NCBI GenBank assembly: GCA_030036985.1
Contig: JASHSD010000912.1
Span: 1 to 12,625 of the forward strand
DNA: 12,625 bases
Direction: 5' to 3'
Origin: Bryobacteraceae bacterium
GTDB taxonomy: Bacteria; Acidobacteriota; Terriglobia; Bryobacterales; Bryobacteraceae
Below are positions 1 through 6,939 of this stretch, piece by piece (the first letter of the stretch is position 1; every line of letters starts with the position of its first letter). The notes beneath the pieces are model-generated. The model was not told the DNA's origin, searched no databases, and saw only the letters and a list, made by a program, of their open reading frames with translations. A program made the position numbers and the translations under genes.

Positions 1-675
1 ACGGCCCTGTGTTTCCTCCTGAATGTGCAGAGGTATTCGGTGTTGGGCATCCTGCTTGGCCTCGCGCCGCCCAGCGGACTGGCAGTGCTTGAGATCTTCC
101 TCGCCCGTTTGTTCGAGGAGCCGTGGCAGAAGCTGCGCCGAGCCGCCGCGTCTCGGAAAAAGCTGGCGATGAACGTCGTGATGGCGATCCTGCTGACAGC
201 TCTCGCGGTCGGCAACGGAATGATGATCGCTCATCTCGCCAAAGCGCGCGAAGAAGCTGCGAAGCTGCAGCGCGCGCTCACACAGACGGACTCGGCCGCG
301 CATCCCCGCGTCGACCAGGACGCCATCGACCGCGCCATACTGCTGGTTTCGATTTTGGTCACCGCCGATGGCGCCGTGTTCCTGCTGCTGAGCCTGGGAG
401 AAAGCTCGGCTCTCGTTCTTCGTTCCCGTCTGCGCCGTCGGGCCGCGCGAACGCGGTCCGAGTGCGAAACACTGGAGGCGAACGCGTTGGCGGCCAGGGC
501 AAAAACCGCAGCTCTGCGCGAGGAAGTGGCTGGGGCCGCGGCGAAAGCCGCGCTGGCGGCGGAGCGGTACGGCGCCCACTGCCGCTTTCTGCTCGCGGAA
601 AAAGCCGCAGCCGAGCTGGGTCGCCCGATCGAGGAACTCGTCGACCGCGCCTTCCGAAAGAAGCTCGCGGCGTAA
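1..675 (+). CDS. Multi-pass membrane protein with C-terminal coiled coil, 5'-incomplete
   Basis: The family is not recognised. The frame is open from the first base of the window (TALCFLLN... before a GTG at 25), so the true start probably lies upstream and the GTG at 25 is only an internal candidate. The visible part has hydrophobic stretches at about codons 1-38 (one or two membrane passes), at MNVVMAILLTALAVGNGMMI (nt 169-228), and at ILLVSILVTADGAVFLLLSL (nt 337-396). From nt about 420 it becomes a charged, alanine-rich helix (AARAKTAALREEVAGAAAKA and onward), probably a cytoplasmic coiled coil, ending in a basic tail (FRKKLAA). It ends 27 bp before the sigma-like gene on the same strand, so the two may be co-transcribed. 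No catalytic motif is visible. It could be a scaffold or sensor for the signalling genes downstream, but nothing in the sequence proves that. Confidence 0.7.
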   Translation, partial: TALCFLLNVQRYSVLGILLGLAPPSGLAVLEIFLARLFEEPWQKLRRAAASRKKLAMNVVMAILLTALAVGNGMMIAHLAKAREEAAKLQRALTQTDSAAHPRVDQDAIDRAILLVSILVTADGAVFLLLSLGESSALVLRSRLRRRAARTRSECETLEANALAARAKTAALREEVAGAAAKAALAAERYGAHCRFLLAEKAAAELGRPIEELVDRAFRKKLAA

Positions 676-702
676 TATCATCGGAAGGCGAAAGAGCAGC
701 CT

Positions 703-1938
703 ATGACTCCCGCCCCGATCGATCTCGACGGTCTTCTGGTTGGCCTCTCCCCCGCGGTAAAGGAGGCGGTCCAGAAAAGGCTATCCTTGATGCCCGATAT
801 CAAGGCTCTCAAGGATCTGATTGCCGCGGCGGAGCTTGACGAGGAACTGGCGCCTCTGGTCATGACGGCGCAAGGGCGCGGCGAGGAAGGTCGAAGGGCT
901 TTCGACCTCATCTGGCCGCGCATCTCGCACCCGATTCGGAACGTCATCGGCGTTCACATTCGCTGCCGAAACGCCGATCACGTCGGCGAAGTGGAGTCTT
1001 TCGCGGCGGAGGCAATATGGAACAACCTCAAGGGGTATCAGCGCAGCGGAGGCTTCTTTCTGACGTGGGCGCGGGCCTACGCGGCCAATCAGGCGCGGTG
1101 GCACAGATGCCGACCGTTGGGGGGATATATCGAGGACCTGGACGATCCGGCGGGGCAGCCTTCCATCGAACTGCCACCTTCGGCGTGTTATTCGGAGATG
1201 CTCGATATGGTGCAGCATCGGGAACCTTGGGAAGCCGCGGCGTTCCTGCTGAATAAATATCTGGATTGGAAGCCGGCGGCCATTGCCGAGAAGTATGGCG
1301 ATACGCCCCTGCCGAATGTCGTGGAGGCGATCCAGACTGAGATGGTCGCTTGCGATCCCATTCTGGCTGGGGCTAAAGCTTCCTTAATCAGGCTCTATCG
1401 GAAAACCCGGCAGGCCCCGGAGAAAACGTTTCGCGACTACTTGAAGGGAGACGACCAGCTCGTCGACTCCATCACGCGCTGGTCGGGTGAAGTGAAGCGC
1501 GCGGTGGGAAACGGGATCATATCCCAGGCGAAAAGCTTCTTCGCGATGGCATGCGGACTGGCGGTTGGAGCTCATGAAAGGCTCGCCTTCCTCTGGTGTC
1601 GGCTGCTGCGGGAGCCGGCCACGCGTCTCTGCGCCCTTGCGGCGATGCTCCTGCTCGATCTGCTGGATTTGTTCCGCGATGGCTATATGGGCATGAACGA
1701 TCTTACCGAGCCGGAGATTGCCAACTGCCTTCGGCCTCTGAGAGCCACCATGGAAAAGGCACGAAATATGCGTTTGGAGGATTGCTCCAAAGAGGATCTT
1801 TGCGCGGATGTCGTGGCGTGGCGCGATCGGGTCCAGACGATTCTGCTGGGCATGGCCCGTGATCGGAATCTTCTCGCGTATTGCTATTTGTGTGGTTGCG
1901 TGCCGGGGGTTAACGGACCGGCGAAGAAAGGTGTTTGA
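703..1938 (+). CDS. Large divergent sigma-70/ECF-like protein (411 aa)
   Basis: Residues about 65-145 resemble sigma region 2: an acidic, helical stretch (NADHVGEVESFAAEAIWNNL) then FFLTWARAYAANQARWHRCR, laid out like the 'EDVAQETF...FRAWLYRIARN..RD..R' core of ECF sigma factors. After it are two similar segments, at residues 175-215 (PWEAAAFLLNKYLDWKPAAI...) and 290-330 (AHERLAFLWCRLL...), which could be region-4-like helices. At 411 aa it is about twice the usual ECF length. ATG 703 is taken as the start, with a purine-rich stretch (GGAAGGCGAAAGAG) upstream. Its TGA (1936-1938) directly abuts the ATG of the zinc-finger gene, which argues for coupled translation and a functional pair. Assignment as a true promoter-recognising sigma factor is inference; a sigma-derived regulator is also possible. 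Confidence 0.65.
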   Translation: MTPAPIDLDGLLVGLSPAVKEAVQKRLSLMPDIKALKDLIAAAELDEELAPLVMTAQGRGEEGRRAFDLIWPRISHPIRNVIGVHIRCRNADHVGEVESFAAEAIWNNLKGYQRSGGFFLTWARAYAANQARWHRCRPLGGYIEDLDDPAGQPSIELPPSACYSEMLDMVQHREPWEAAAFLLNKYLDWKPAAIAEKYGDTPLPNVVEAIQTEMVACDPILAGAKASLIRLYRKTRQAPEKTFRDYLKGDDQLVDSITRWSGEVKRAVGNGIISQAKSFFAMACGLAVGAHERLAFLWCRLLREPATRLCALAAMLLLDLLDLFRDGYMGMNDLTEPEIANCLRPLRATMEKARNMRLEDCSKEDLCADVVAWRDRVQTILLGMARDRNLLAYCYLCGCVPGVNGPAKKGV

Positions 1939-2568
1939 ATGACTTCATACGTGGAACATCCTTCTCTGGATAAAATCAATCGCTTTTGCGAAGGAACTCT
2001 GCCGGATTTCGAACAGGTCCCGCTTGAGGAGCACCTGGTCTCCTGCGAAGCGTGTCTGGGCGTGATGAACCGTTTGGAGGCGATGCTCTATACCGGCTTC
2101 ACGGCGGAAGCTCACGCGGCCTCGCTGCAGGCGGAAGCGCGCGGGGCCGATCCACTGGTGACGGCCATCCGCGAGGCCATGAGCGTTTACCGGGATTTCG
2201 CCGCCGCCCTGCGCGGCTGGTTTGACGATGCCGCCGCCATATGGGGAGAAGCGATGCCGCGCCGGTTCGGCCAGGCTGCTTTCGTTCCGGTCAGCGGGAC
2301 GACCGTCGGCGGCCCCATTCGGGTCGTGCTCGGGCCCGGCGAAGTTCATGCCCTTGTCGACCTCCGGGAATCCGGCGAGAGCATAGAGGTTGAATCGGAC
2401 GCGGCGCCGGAGTCGCTCGTTTTGTTGTTCTCGATCAGCGAGGAAGCGTTCGTTCGCGTGGCCGTGCTTCGCTCCGAGGGCGACGCCGCCGCTCGCATCG
2501 CGCGCTTCGAAGACATTCCTGCCGGAAGTTACAGACTGGCCATCGGCCCGGAACCGAAGGAAAAATAA
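1939..2568 (+). CDS. Zinc-finger anti-sigma-like protein with C-terminal beta domain (209 aa)
   Basis: The N-terminus has the zf-HC2/ZAS layout of anti-sigma factors: HPSLDKINRFCEGTLPDFE followed by LEEHLVSCEACL, giving H32-x3-C36-x2-C39 with H7 and C17 upstream as possible further ligands. In that family this zinc-stabilised helical module binds the partner sigma factor. A helical linker follows (about residues 65-110), with no convincing membrane span, so it is probably cytosolic. The last 90 residues are beta-rich (VGGPIRVVLGPGEVHALVDL, ending DIPAGSYRLAIGPEPKEK), like a small regulatory beta-sandwich. The start codon directly follows the upstream stop and has AGGTG just before it. The likely partner is the preceding sigma-like protein or the ECF sigma factor 61 bp downstream. 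The lack of a membrane anchor separates it from the anti-sigma protein at 6940. Confidence 0.75.
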   Translation: MTSYVEHPSLDKINRFCEGTLPDFEQVPLEEHLVSCEACLGVMNRLEAMLYTGFTAEAHAASLQAEARGADPLVTAIREAMSVYRDFAAALRGWFDDAAAIWGEAMPRRFGQAAFVPVSGTTVGGPIRVVLGPGEVHALVDLRESGESIEVESDAAPESLVLLFSISEEAFVRVAVLRSEGDAAARIARFEDIPAGSYRLAIGPEPKEK

Positions 2569-2616
2569 TTTCGCCTGTTCTGCGCGGAACCCCGCGCCGA
2601 AACCAATGTTGCCGTG

Positions 2617-2622
2617 AAGGAG
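2617..2622 (+). promoter_or_regulatory. Ribosome binding site AAGGAG of the ECF sigma gene
   Basis: AAGGAG lies 7 nt before ATG 2630 and fixes that start. The 61-bp gap after the zinc-finger gene also holds a short GC hairpin (GCGCGG 2582-2587 with CCGCGC 2592-2597) without a T-run, so it is not a clear terminator. Confidence 0.7.
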
Positions 2623-2629
2623 CCACTTC

Positions 2630-3145
2630 ATGGACAACGAATATCTCCCTTTCCAATCCGAAGACCACTATCGCCGGCTTCGGACAAAACTGGTCGCGTT
2701 CTTTGATCGGCGCCGCTGCAACGCTTCCGAGGATCTGGCCGACGACACGCTCGCTCGTCTGATGTTGCGTGCCGCTTCTCTTAAGGGCATAGATCCCGAT
2801 CCCGTCGCGTTCGGCATCGCCAGGAACGTGTATCGAGAATGGGTGCGCAAAGCCATTCGTGAAACCAGCATGGAAGACGATCCCGCCGACGATCCCACAC
2901 CGGTTTCGTCCAGCTTTCGCTCCGTTGCCGAAGCTTGTGTGGGGGCGCTGAATGCGGCCGATCGCGATCTGCTGGAAGAATACTTCATCGACGGCAAGAC
3001 GGCCAAAGATCTCGCGCCGCGATTGAGGATAACCGCGGTAGCCGTCCGGGGACGCATCTTCCGCTTGCGCCGCGGTCTGGAACTCTCCATCGCTCAGATG
3101 ATGGCGGCCGTCACTCCGGCGCCTGTGAACCATTCCAATAGTTGA
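2630..3145 (+). CDS. ECF-type RNA polymerase sigma factor (171 aa)
   Basis: A short two-domain sigma factor. Region 2 covers about residues 13-75: YRRLRTKLVAFFDRRRC, then SEDLADDTLARL (33-44), then GIARNVYREWVRK (62-74). Region 4 covers about 106-151: ALNAADRDLLEEYFIDGKTA, then a helix-turn-helix LAPRLRITAVAVRGRIFRLR that would contact the -35 element. The R-R-x-C...SEDLADDT signature and the ETSMEDD linker (78-84) belong to a sigma subfamily common in Acidobacteriota. A close paralogue with the same layout lies at 6383. It is preceded by the zinc-finger anti-sigma-like gene and followed after about 40 bp by a strong terminator, so it is probably last in its operon. The cognate anti-sigma factor cannot be decided from sequence alone. 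Confidence 0.85.
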   Translation: MDNEYLPFQSEDHYRRLRTKLVAFFDRRRCNASEDLADDTLARLMLRAASLKGIDPDPVAFGIARNVYREWVRKAIRETSMEDDPADDPTPVSSSFRSVAEACVGALNAADRDLLEEYFIDGKTAKDLAPRLRITAVAVRGRIFRLRRGLELSIAQMMAAVTPAPVNHSNS

Positions 3146-3186
3146 CACCGATGACATAGCCGTACTTCCACTCGCGCGTTGACCTG

Positions 3187-3220
3187 ATCGGGGCCGCTGA
3201 CAGCGGCCCCGATTTTTTTT
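3187..3220 (+). terminator. Rho-independent terminator after the ECF sigma gene
   Basis: A near-perfect GC-rich palindrome, ATCGGGGCCGCTG / CAGCGGCCCCGAT (3187-3213), is followed directly by a run of eight T (3213-3220). The stem has up to 13 pairs around a very small loop. It closes the upstream operon about 40 bp after the sigma stop codon and separates it from the small-ORF unit and the CHAT gene. Confidence 0.93.
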
Positions 3221-3266
3221 ACTTGCCGCTGCAAAAAAATCGCTCGCGATGCGCGGCGGGACCCTC

Positions 3267-3314
3267 TCACAGCGATTGCCTCCTGACTTCACGCAAAGGA
3301 GGTGATCGCTGTGA
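3267..3314 (+). promoter_or_regulatory. 18-bp RNA hairpin occluding the SD and GTG start of a 17-codon ORF
   Basis: The arm TCACAGCGATTGCCTCCT (3267-3284) pairs along its whole length with AGGAGGTGATCGCTGTGA (3297-3314): 16 Watson-Crick pairs plus two adjacent G-T (G-U) pairs, around a 12-nt loop GACTTCACGCAA. The 3' arm contains the whole Shine-Dalgarno core and the GTG start (3311-3313), so folded RNA should block translation. The two wobble pairs work only in plus-strand RNA; on the opposite strand they would be A-C mismatches. This points to an RNA element rather than a DNA operator. Its trigger (RNA thermometer, antisense RNA, processing, ligand) cannot be read from the sequence. No clear promoter was recognised between the terminator at 3220 and this hairpin. 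Confidence 0.8.
3295..3307 (+). promoter_or_regulatory. Extended Shine-Dalgarno, AAAGGAGGTGATC
   Basis: AAGGAGGTGATC is complementary over 12 nt to the standard 3' tail of bacterial 16S rRNA (GATCACCTCCTT). The GGAGG core is 8 nt before GTG 3311. This is far stronger than any other ribosome binding site in the window and is held inside the hairpin at 3267-3314. Confidence 0.9.
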
Positions 3315-3364
3315 CGTGGCTGATGGTAGTGCTGGACGCCATCTGGGATCAGGGTGGCTGGTAA
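3311..3364 (+). CDS. 17-codon small ORF (MTWLMVVLDAIWDQGGW)
   Basis: GTG start, TAA stop at 3362-3364, encoding MTWLMVVLDAIWDQGGW. Support is contextual: a 13-nt Shine-Dalgarno at ideal spacing, a hairpin covering SD and start, an upstream terminator (3187-3220) and its own downstream terminator (3374-3396), so it occupies a unit of about 170 bp by itself. The N-terminal half is hydrophobic and the peptide has three tryptophans (positions 3, 12, 17) and a GGW end. The family is not recognised. Possibilities are a type I-toxin-like peptide kept silent by structure, a leader peptide controlling entry into the CHAT gene, or an ORF used only to regulate a small RNA. The length is too short for coding statistics to help. 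Confidence 0.6.
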   Translation: MTWLMVVLDAIWDQGGW

Positions 3365-3373
3365 TTGGTTTGG

Positions 3374-3398
3374 GGGCGCTTTCGGGCGCCCTTTTCTT
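3374..3398 (+). terminator. Intrinsic terminator or attenuator between the 17-codon ORF and the CHAT gene
   Basis: GGGCGC (3374-3379) pairs with GCGCCC (3386-3391) around TTTCGG, followed by TTTTCTTT. It begins 10 bp after the small ORF's TAA and ends just before the first plausible start of the CHAT gene (ATG 3401, or better 3446). It could end a separate small transcript or act as an attenuator for the CHAT gene. Confidence 0.8.
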
Positions 3399-3445
3399 TG
3401 ATGGGACGATCCCGTTTGGTGTATGCTGTTTCTCTCCCTCGGCAG

Positions 3446-6382
3446 ATGCTGCGCACTCTCTTTCTTGTTGCTATCCTTTCCGCGCCGGCTGCGGCCGGCG
3501 CGGAAAGCCTGACTGCTCGGGGTTTGCCTCTCCTTGGCTCGGCTCCTCTTGTTTTCAGCCTTTCGCCGGGTCAGATGCGCGAATTGCGTCTGCCCCGGGT
3601 CCACGGATTCCGGGTCGAGATCGATCAGCGGAACGCCGAGTTCGTCCTCGAATTTCTCGACGGCGATGCGCGATCGCTCCGGACCGTAGATGCGTTTGGA
3701 TGGCAGATTGAAAGCGCCACGTTTGCGCCGGGATCGGCGGCCCGCGTCCTGCGCGTGCGCCGGGCGGATCGCGAAAGACGCGTCGCAAACTTTGCCGTAT
3801 GCTTGGTCGACTTGCCCGCGTTCACCGGTAAGGATGAGACCATACTCCGTGCGGAGGACGCCTCGACCAGCGCAAGATCTCTCCTTCGAGCCGCCCGCAC
3901 CGTGGCGGAAACGCGCGCCGCCATCGCAGCCGCTCGCCAGGCGGTCGATATTTGGCGCCAAGCGGGCGATGCGGAATCGGTGCTGCGGGCCTCGATTCTG
4001 CTTGCCGATTCTTTGAACCGCTCCGGGGGGAACATCGCCGAAGCGGGCCGCATTTACACGGATGCCCTGCCGCATAGCCGTGAGTTGGGGGATATTCAGT
4101 CTGAGGCCGAGATTCTGACCAATCTTGGAGTGAGTCTCCGCCGCCGCTCCCTGTTCATCGACGCCCTGCACAGTCTGCACGACGCGCTTGAGACGTGGCG
4201 CCGCCTCCCGCCGCAGTCCGATTACGCCGCGTGTCTGAACGACCTCGCTTTAACCGAGTTTGAAATCGCGGAATACGCCGGTGCCCTCGATCATTTCTCC
4301 GAATCTCTGCGGGTCGTGAACGCGCTCGGCGTTCACGATGGCGAACCTTTCATCTTTAACAACAAAGCTCTGGTGGAAGGAGCGCTGGGAGAATGGTCGG
4401 CTTCAATTCGTTCCTTCGAGCGCGCCGCCGCCGGATTTGAATCCGCTGGAGATTTTCTCGGCGCAGGCAGGGCGCTGAGCAATTCCGCCCGAATGTACCT
4501 GCGGGTCGGCGATGCCGCGCGCGCCGAAGCCAACGTAAAACGCGGTCTCGTATTGATAGATCGCGCTCATGACGATCACGCCCGTTCGGAAAGCCTCAAC
4601 CTTCTGGGCGAGGTCTATACCAGCCGGCGCCGGTTCGACGATGCGTTCGACACCCTGCATGAAGCGCGCGATCTGGCGCGAAAAATCGGCGACGAAAGGG
4701 CTGAGGCGAACGCGCTGACTTCAATCGGCCTGGCTATGGTCGGCATCCACGGCGAGGCCGCCGCGGCCGAATCCTTCGAAGATGCATTGGCCATCTTCCG
4801 CAAATTCGGAACTCCCGCCGCGGAAGCGAGCCTTTTGTACTATCTCGCTCGCGCCCGGCGTGACTCCGGTCAGCTCGAGAGCGCGCAGCAAGCCGCTGCG
4901 GAAGCCGTCGAAATCGCCGAATCGATTCGATCCGACGTCACGGCGGAGAACCTCAGAGTTTCCTTCCTGGCATCCACGCACGATTATTATTCGGCTCTTA
5001 TCGACATTCTCATGCGGAAAGGTTTGGTTGAGCAGGCCTGGAATGTGGCGGAGCGAGCGCGAGCGCGCGTTCTCCTCGAAAAGATCGGCGCTGGCGATGA
5101 GTCGGAATCGCAGCGCGAGATCGAGTACGAACTCAACTCGGAATCGACGAGGCTGATGCGCGACTCCGGCGATGCGGAAAACGTGCGGCAACACATTGTA
5201 TCCCTCAGCGGGGAACTGACCCGCGCCGGGGGCGACCGCGCGGCCATCGCGCAATCTCCCATTCCCGATTTGGCGGCGGTGCGGAAATGGCTGGGAGAAG
5301 ACACGGCGCTTATTGAATACTCCGTGAACGATTCCGGCGGTGGTTACGGCTGGATCGTCACGCGTTCGTCTCTCACCTCGTTTCCCCTGCCCGATGGTCG
5401 CGCTATTCAGGCGGATACGGATGCCATCGTGGTCCGCATGAGATCGGACCAGAGTGGTTCTACCGACGATGCCACTCTCCGCACGGTGGCGCAGCGTCTT
5501 TCCTCGGTCCTGATCGCGCCGGCTCATGTTGCCGGGCTGCGCGTGCACAAATTAGTGATCGTTCCCGATGGACCTTTGGAATCTCTGCCTTTCGATCTGC
5601 TCCCGGCGGGAACCGCTGCCGCGCTGATCGATAAATATGAGATCGTCGAATCTCCATCGGCGGCTGTCGCGCTGGCGTTGACGCGCAGGCGCGAAGAGCG
5701 AACCACAAACGTTCCGCGCGGCATTTTGCTGGTGGCCGATCCCGTGTTCGACGCCGGTGACTCACGCATCGGCGCAAACCGTTCGGCGTCTTCCGGGCCG
5801 GCGCGGTTTTCGCGGTTGGCATTTTCCCACCGCGAAGCCCAAGCCATCGCCGCGTTGCGGCCTCCGGCTCCGGTGACGATGATGCTGGGTTTTGACGCCT
5901 CGAAGCAATTCTTTACGTCGAAGAATTTGTCCGGCTTCGGGTGGATACATATCTCGACTCACGGCATAGCGGACGGCCCCGGCGCTGATGCCGCCGGATT
6001 GGTTCTTTCGCTTGTCGACCGCTCCGGTTCCCGCCGCGACGGAATCCTTTCGGTGTCGAACGTCACCTCACTCCGGCTCAACGCGCGTGTCGTGGTGCTG
6101 GACGCCTGCGACACGGCGCTGGGAAAACATTTTGCCGGCGAAGGTGTCCTGAGTCTCTCCAGAGCTTTTTTGTATGCGGGAGCCGACCGCGTCATAGCCG
6201 CCAGGTGGCCGGTCGAAGATGAATTTGCGGCAACTTTCCTGACCGCCTTCTACCGTTCCACGTGGCGCGACGGTTTGTCGCCGCCCGCTGCCCTTCGGCA
6301 GGCGCAGCTAATCCTTCGCCGGGACCCCCGCTGGAGCTCTCCATTTTATTGGGCGGCGTTCGTGCTACAGGGAGAGCCGTAG
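3446..6382 (+). CDS. Exported TPR-CHAT protein, caspase-like protease (978 aa)
   Basis: Numbering is from ATG 3446, chosen because it opens a clean signal peptide (MLRTLFLVAILSAPAAAGA). An in-frame ATG at 3401 gives a longer N-terminus, and the TTG at 3365 lies in front of and within the terminator and is unlikely. After the signal comes a beta-rich segment (about 30-135: SLSPGQMRELRLPRVHGFRV), then a long array of tetratricopeptide-type helical pairs (about 140-550), then a C-terminal CHAT domain (about 605-978). The CHAT core shows IHISTHG with H839 and VVLDACDTALG with C888, the expected catalytic His/Cys pair of this clan CD, caspase-like family, and ends in RVIAARWPVEDEFA and the typical FYWAAFVLQG. 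The TPR array probably recognises a partner or substrate. The next gene starts immediately after the stop. Known TPR-CHAT proteases cleave specific partners, for example Csx30 in Craspase; the substrate here is unknown. Confidence 0.9.
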   Translation: MLRTLFLVAILSAPAAAGAESLTARGLPLLGSAPLVFSLSPGQMRELRLPRVHGFRVEIDQRNAEFVLEFLDGDARSLRTVDAFGWQIESATFAPGSAARVLRVRRADRERRVANFAVCLVDLPAFTGKDETILRAEDASTSARSLLRAARTVAETRAAIAAARQAVDIWRQAGDAESVLRASILLADSLNRSGGNIAEAGRIYTDALPHSRELGDIQSEAEILTNLGVSLRRRSLFIDALHSLHDALETWRRLPPQSDYAACLNDLALTEFEIAEYAGALDHFSESLRVVNALGVHDGEPFIFNNKALVEGALGEWSASIRSFERAAAGFESAGDFLGAGRALSNSARMYLRVGDAARAEANVKRGLVLIDRAHDDHARSESLNLLGEVYTSRRRFDDAFDTLHEARDLARKIGDERAEANALTSIGLAMVGIHGEAAAAESFEDALAIFRKFGTPAAEASLLYYLARARRDSGQLESAQQAAAEAVEIAESIRSDVTAENLRVSFLASTHDYYSALIDILMRKGLVEQAWNVAERARARVLLEKIGAGDESESQREIEYELNSESTRLMRDSGDAENVRQHIVSLSGELTRAGGDRAAIAQSPIPDLAAVRKWLGEDTALIEYSVNDSGGGYGWIVTRSSLTSFPLPDGRAIQADTDAIVVRMRSDQSGSTDDATLRTVAQRLSSVLIAPAHVAGLRVHKLVIVPDGPLESLPFDLLPAGTAAALIDKYEIVESPSAAVALALTRRREERTTNVPRGILLVADPVFDAGDSRIGANRSASSGPARFSRLAFSHREAQAIAALRPPAPVTMMLGFDASKQFFTSKNLSGFGWIHISTHGIADGPGADAAGLVLSLVDRSGSRRDGILSVSNVTSLRLNARVVVLDACDTALGKHFAGEGVLSLSRAFLYAGADRVIAARWPVEDEFAATFLTAFYRSTWRDGLSPPAALRQAQLILRRDPRWSSPFYWAAFVLQGEP

Positions 6383-6910
6383 GTGAGTCCGCGCAACCAG
6401 TCGACGGCGCCTTTCGAGTCCGACGAGGAGTATCGGCAACTCCGCCTGAAGCTGATTCTTTATTTCGAACGCCGGAGTTGTTCTTGCCCGGAGGATCTGG
6501 CCGATGAAAGCATGACTCGCGTGCTGACATACATAAAAGCGCATGGCCTGCCGACCGGTCTGGCAAAATTCACCTTTGGATTCGCTGCGAATGTGCACTT
6601 TGAATGGCTCCGCGAACGTTCCCGAACCACAAGCATGGATCCCGATCTGCCTGTTGGGGATTCCGCCGGCCCGTCGGCTGAGGAGTCCCGGAAATTGGCC
6701 GAGAAATCGGTGGCGCAGCTCGATCCGGAAGACCGCGAGCTGATGGAACAGTATTATCTGGACAAGCGGACGGCCGAGAGCTTGGCTGAGGAATGGGGTC
6801 TTTCACCCGAAGGCATAAGATCGCGAATTTTCCGAAAAAAACGCCTGCTTGTGAAATTTCTGTTGGAGCGGAAAGCGGACGACGAAACAAATCGGAGACC
6901 GCCAACATAA
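6383..6910 (+). CDS. ECF-type sigma factor, paralogue of the one at 2630 (175 aa)
   Basis: GTG start directly after the CHAT stop (TAG 6380-6382), with GGAG 8 nt upstream, so translation is probably coupled. Region 2 (about 17-80) reads YRQLRLKLILYFERRSC, then CPEDLADESMTRVL (35-48), then FAANVHFEWLRERS. Region 4 (about 112-156) reads QLDPEDRELMEQYYLDKRTA, then a helix-turn-helix LAEEWGLSPEGIRSRIFRKK. The order, the spacing and the (E/T)TSM(E/D) linker match the sigma factor at 2630, pointing to an old duplication. The membrane anti-sigma protein follows 29 bp later and is its most likely partner. Its promoter specificity cannot be inferred. Confidence 0.87.
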   Translation: MSPRNQSTAPFESDEEYRQLRLKLILYFERRSCSCPEDLADESMTRVLTYIKAHGLPTGLAKFTFGFAANVHFEWLRERSRTTSMDPDLPVGDSAGPSAEESRKLAEKSVAQLDPEDRELMEQYYLDKRTAESLAEEWGLSPEGIRSRIFRKKRLLVKFLLERKADDETNRRPPT

Positions 6911-6939
6911 ATGACTGAGTTGGCCCGGGGTGAAACGCG

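Noticed and set aside
2582..2597. GCGCGG/CCGCGC hairpin as a terminator before the ECF sigma gene
   Set aside because: The stem is only 6 bp and no T-run follows; read-through into the sigma gene is more likely.
3142..3147. Perfect -35-like TTGACA after the sigma gene
   Set aside because: No matching -10 hexamer is seen at 16-18 bp spacing and the terminator at 3187 would end such a transcript.
3365..3445. Upstream start (TTG 3365) for the CHAT gene
   Set aside because: The added 27 residues would be encoded across the terminator hairpin and T-run, without a ribosome binding site; ATG 3446 gives a standard signal peptide. ATG 3401 remains a possible alternative.
2435..4180. 581-codon open frame on the minus strand
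   Set aside because: It crosses the end of the anti-sigma-like gene, the ECF sigma gene, both terminators and the start of the CHAT gene; its translation is Arg/Gly-rich with no family resemblance. It is a shadow of high-GC coding.
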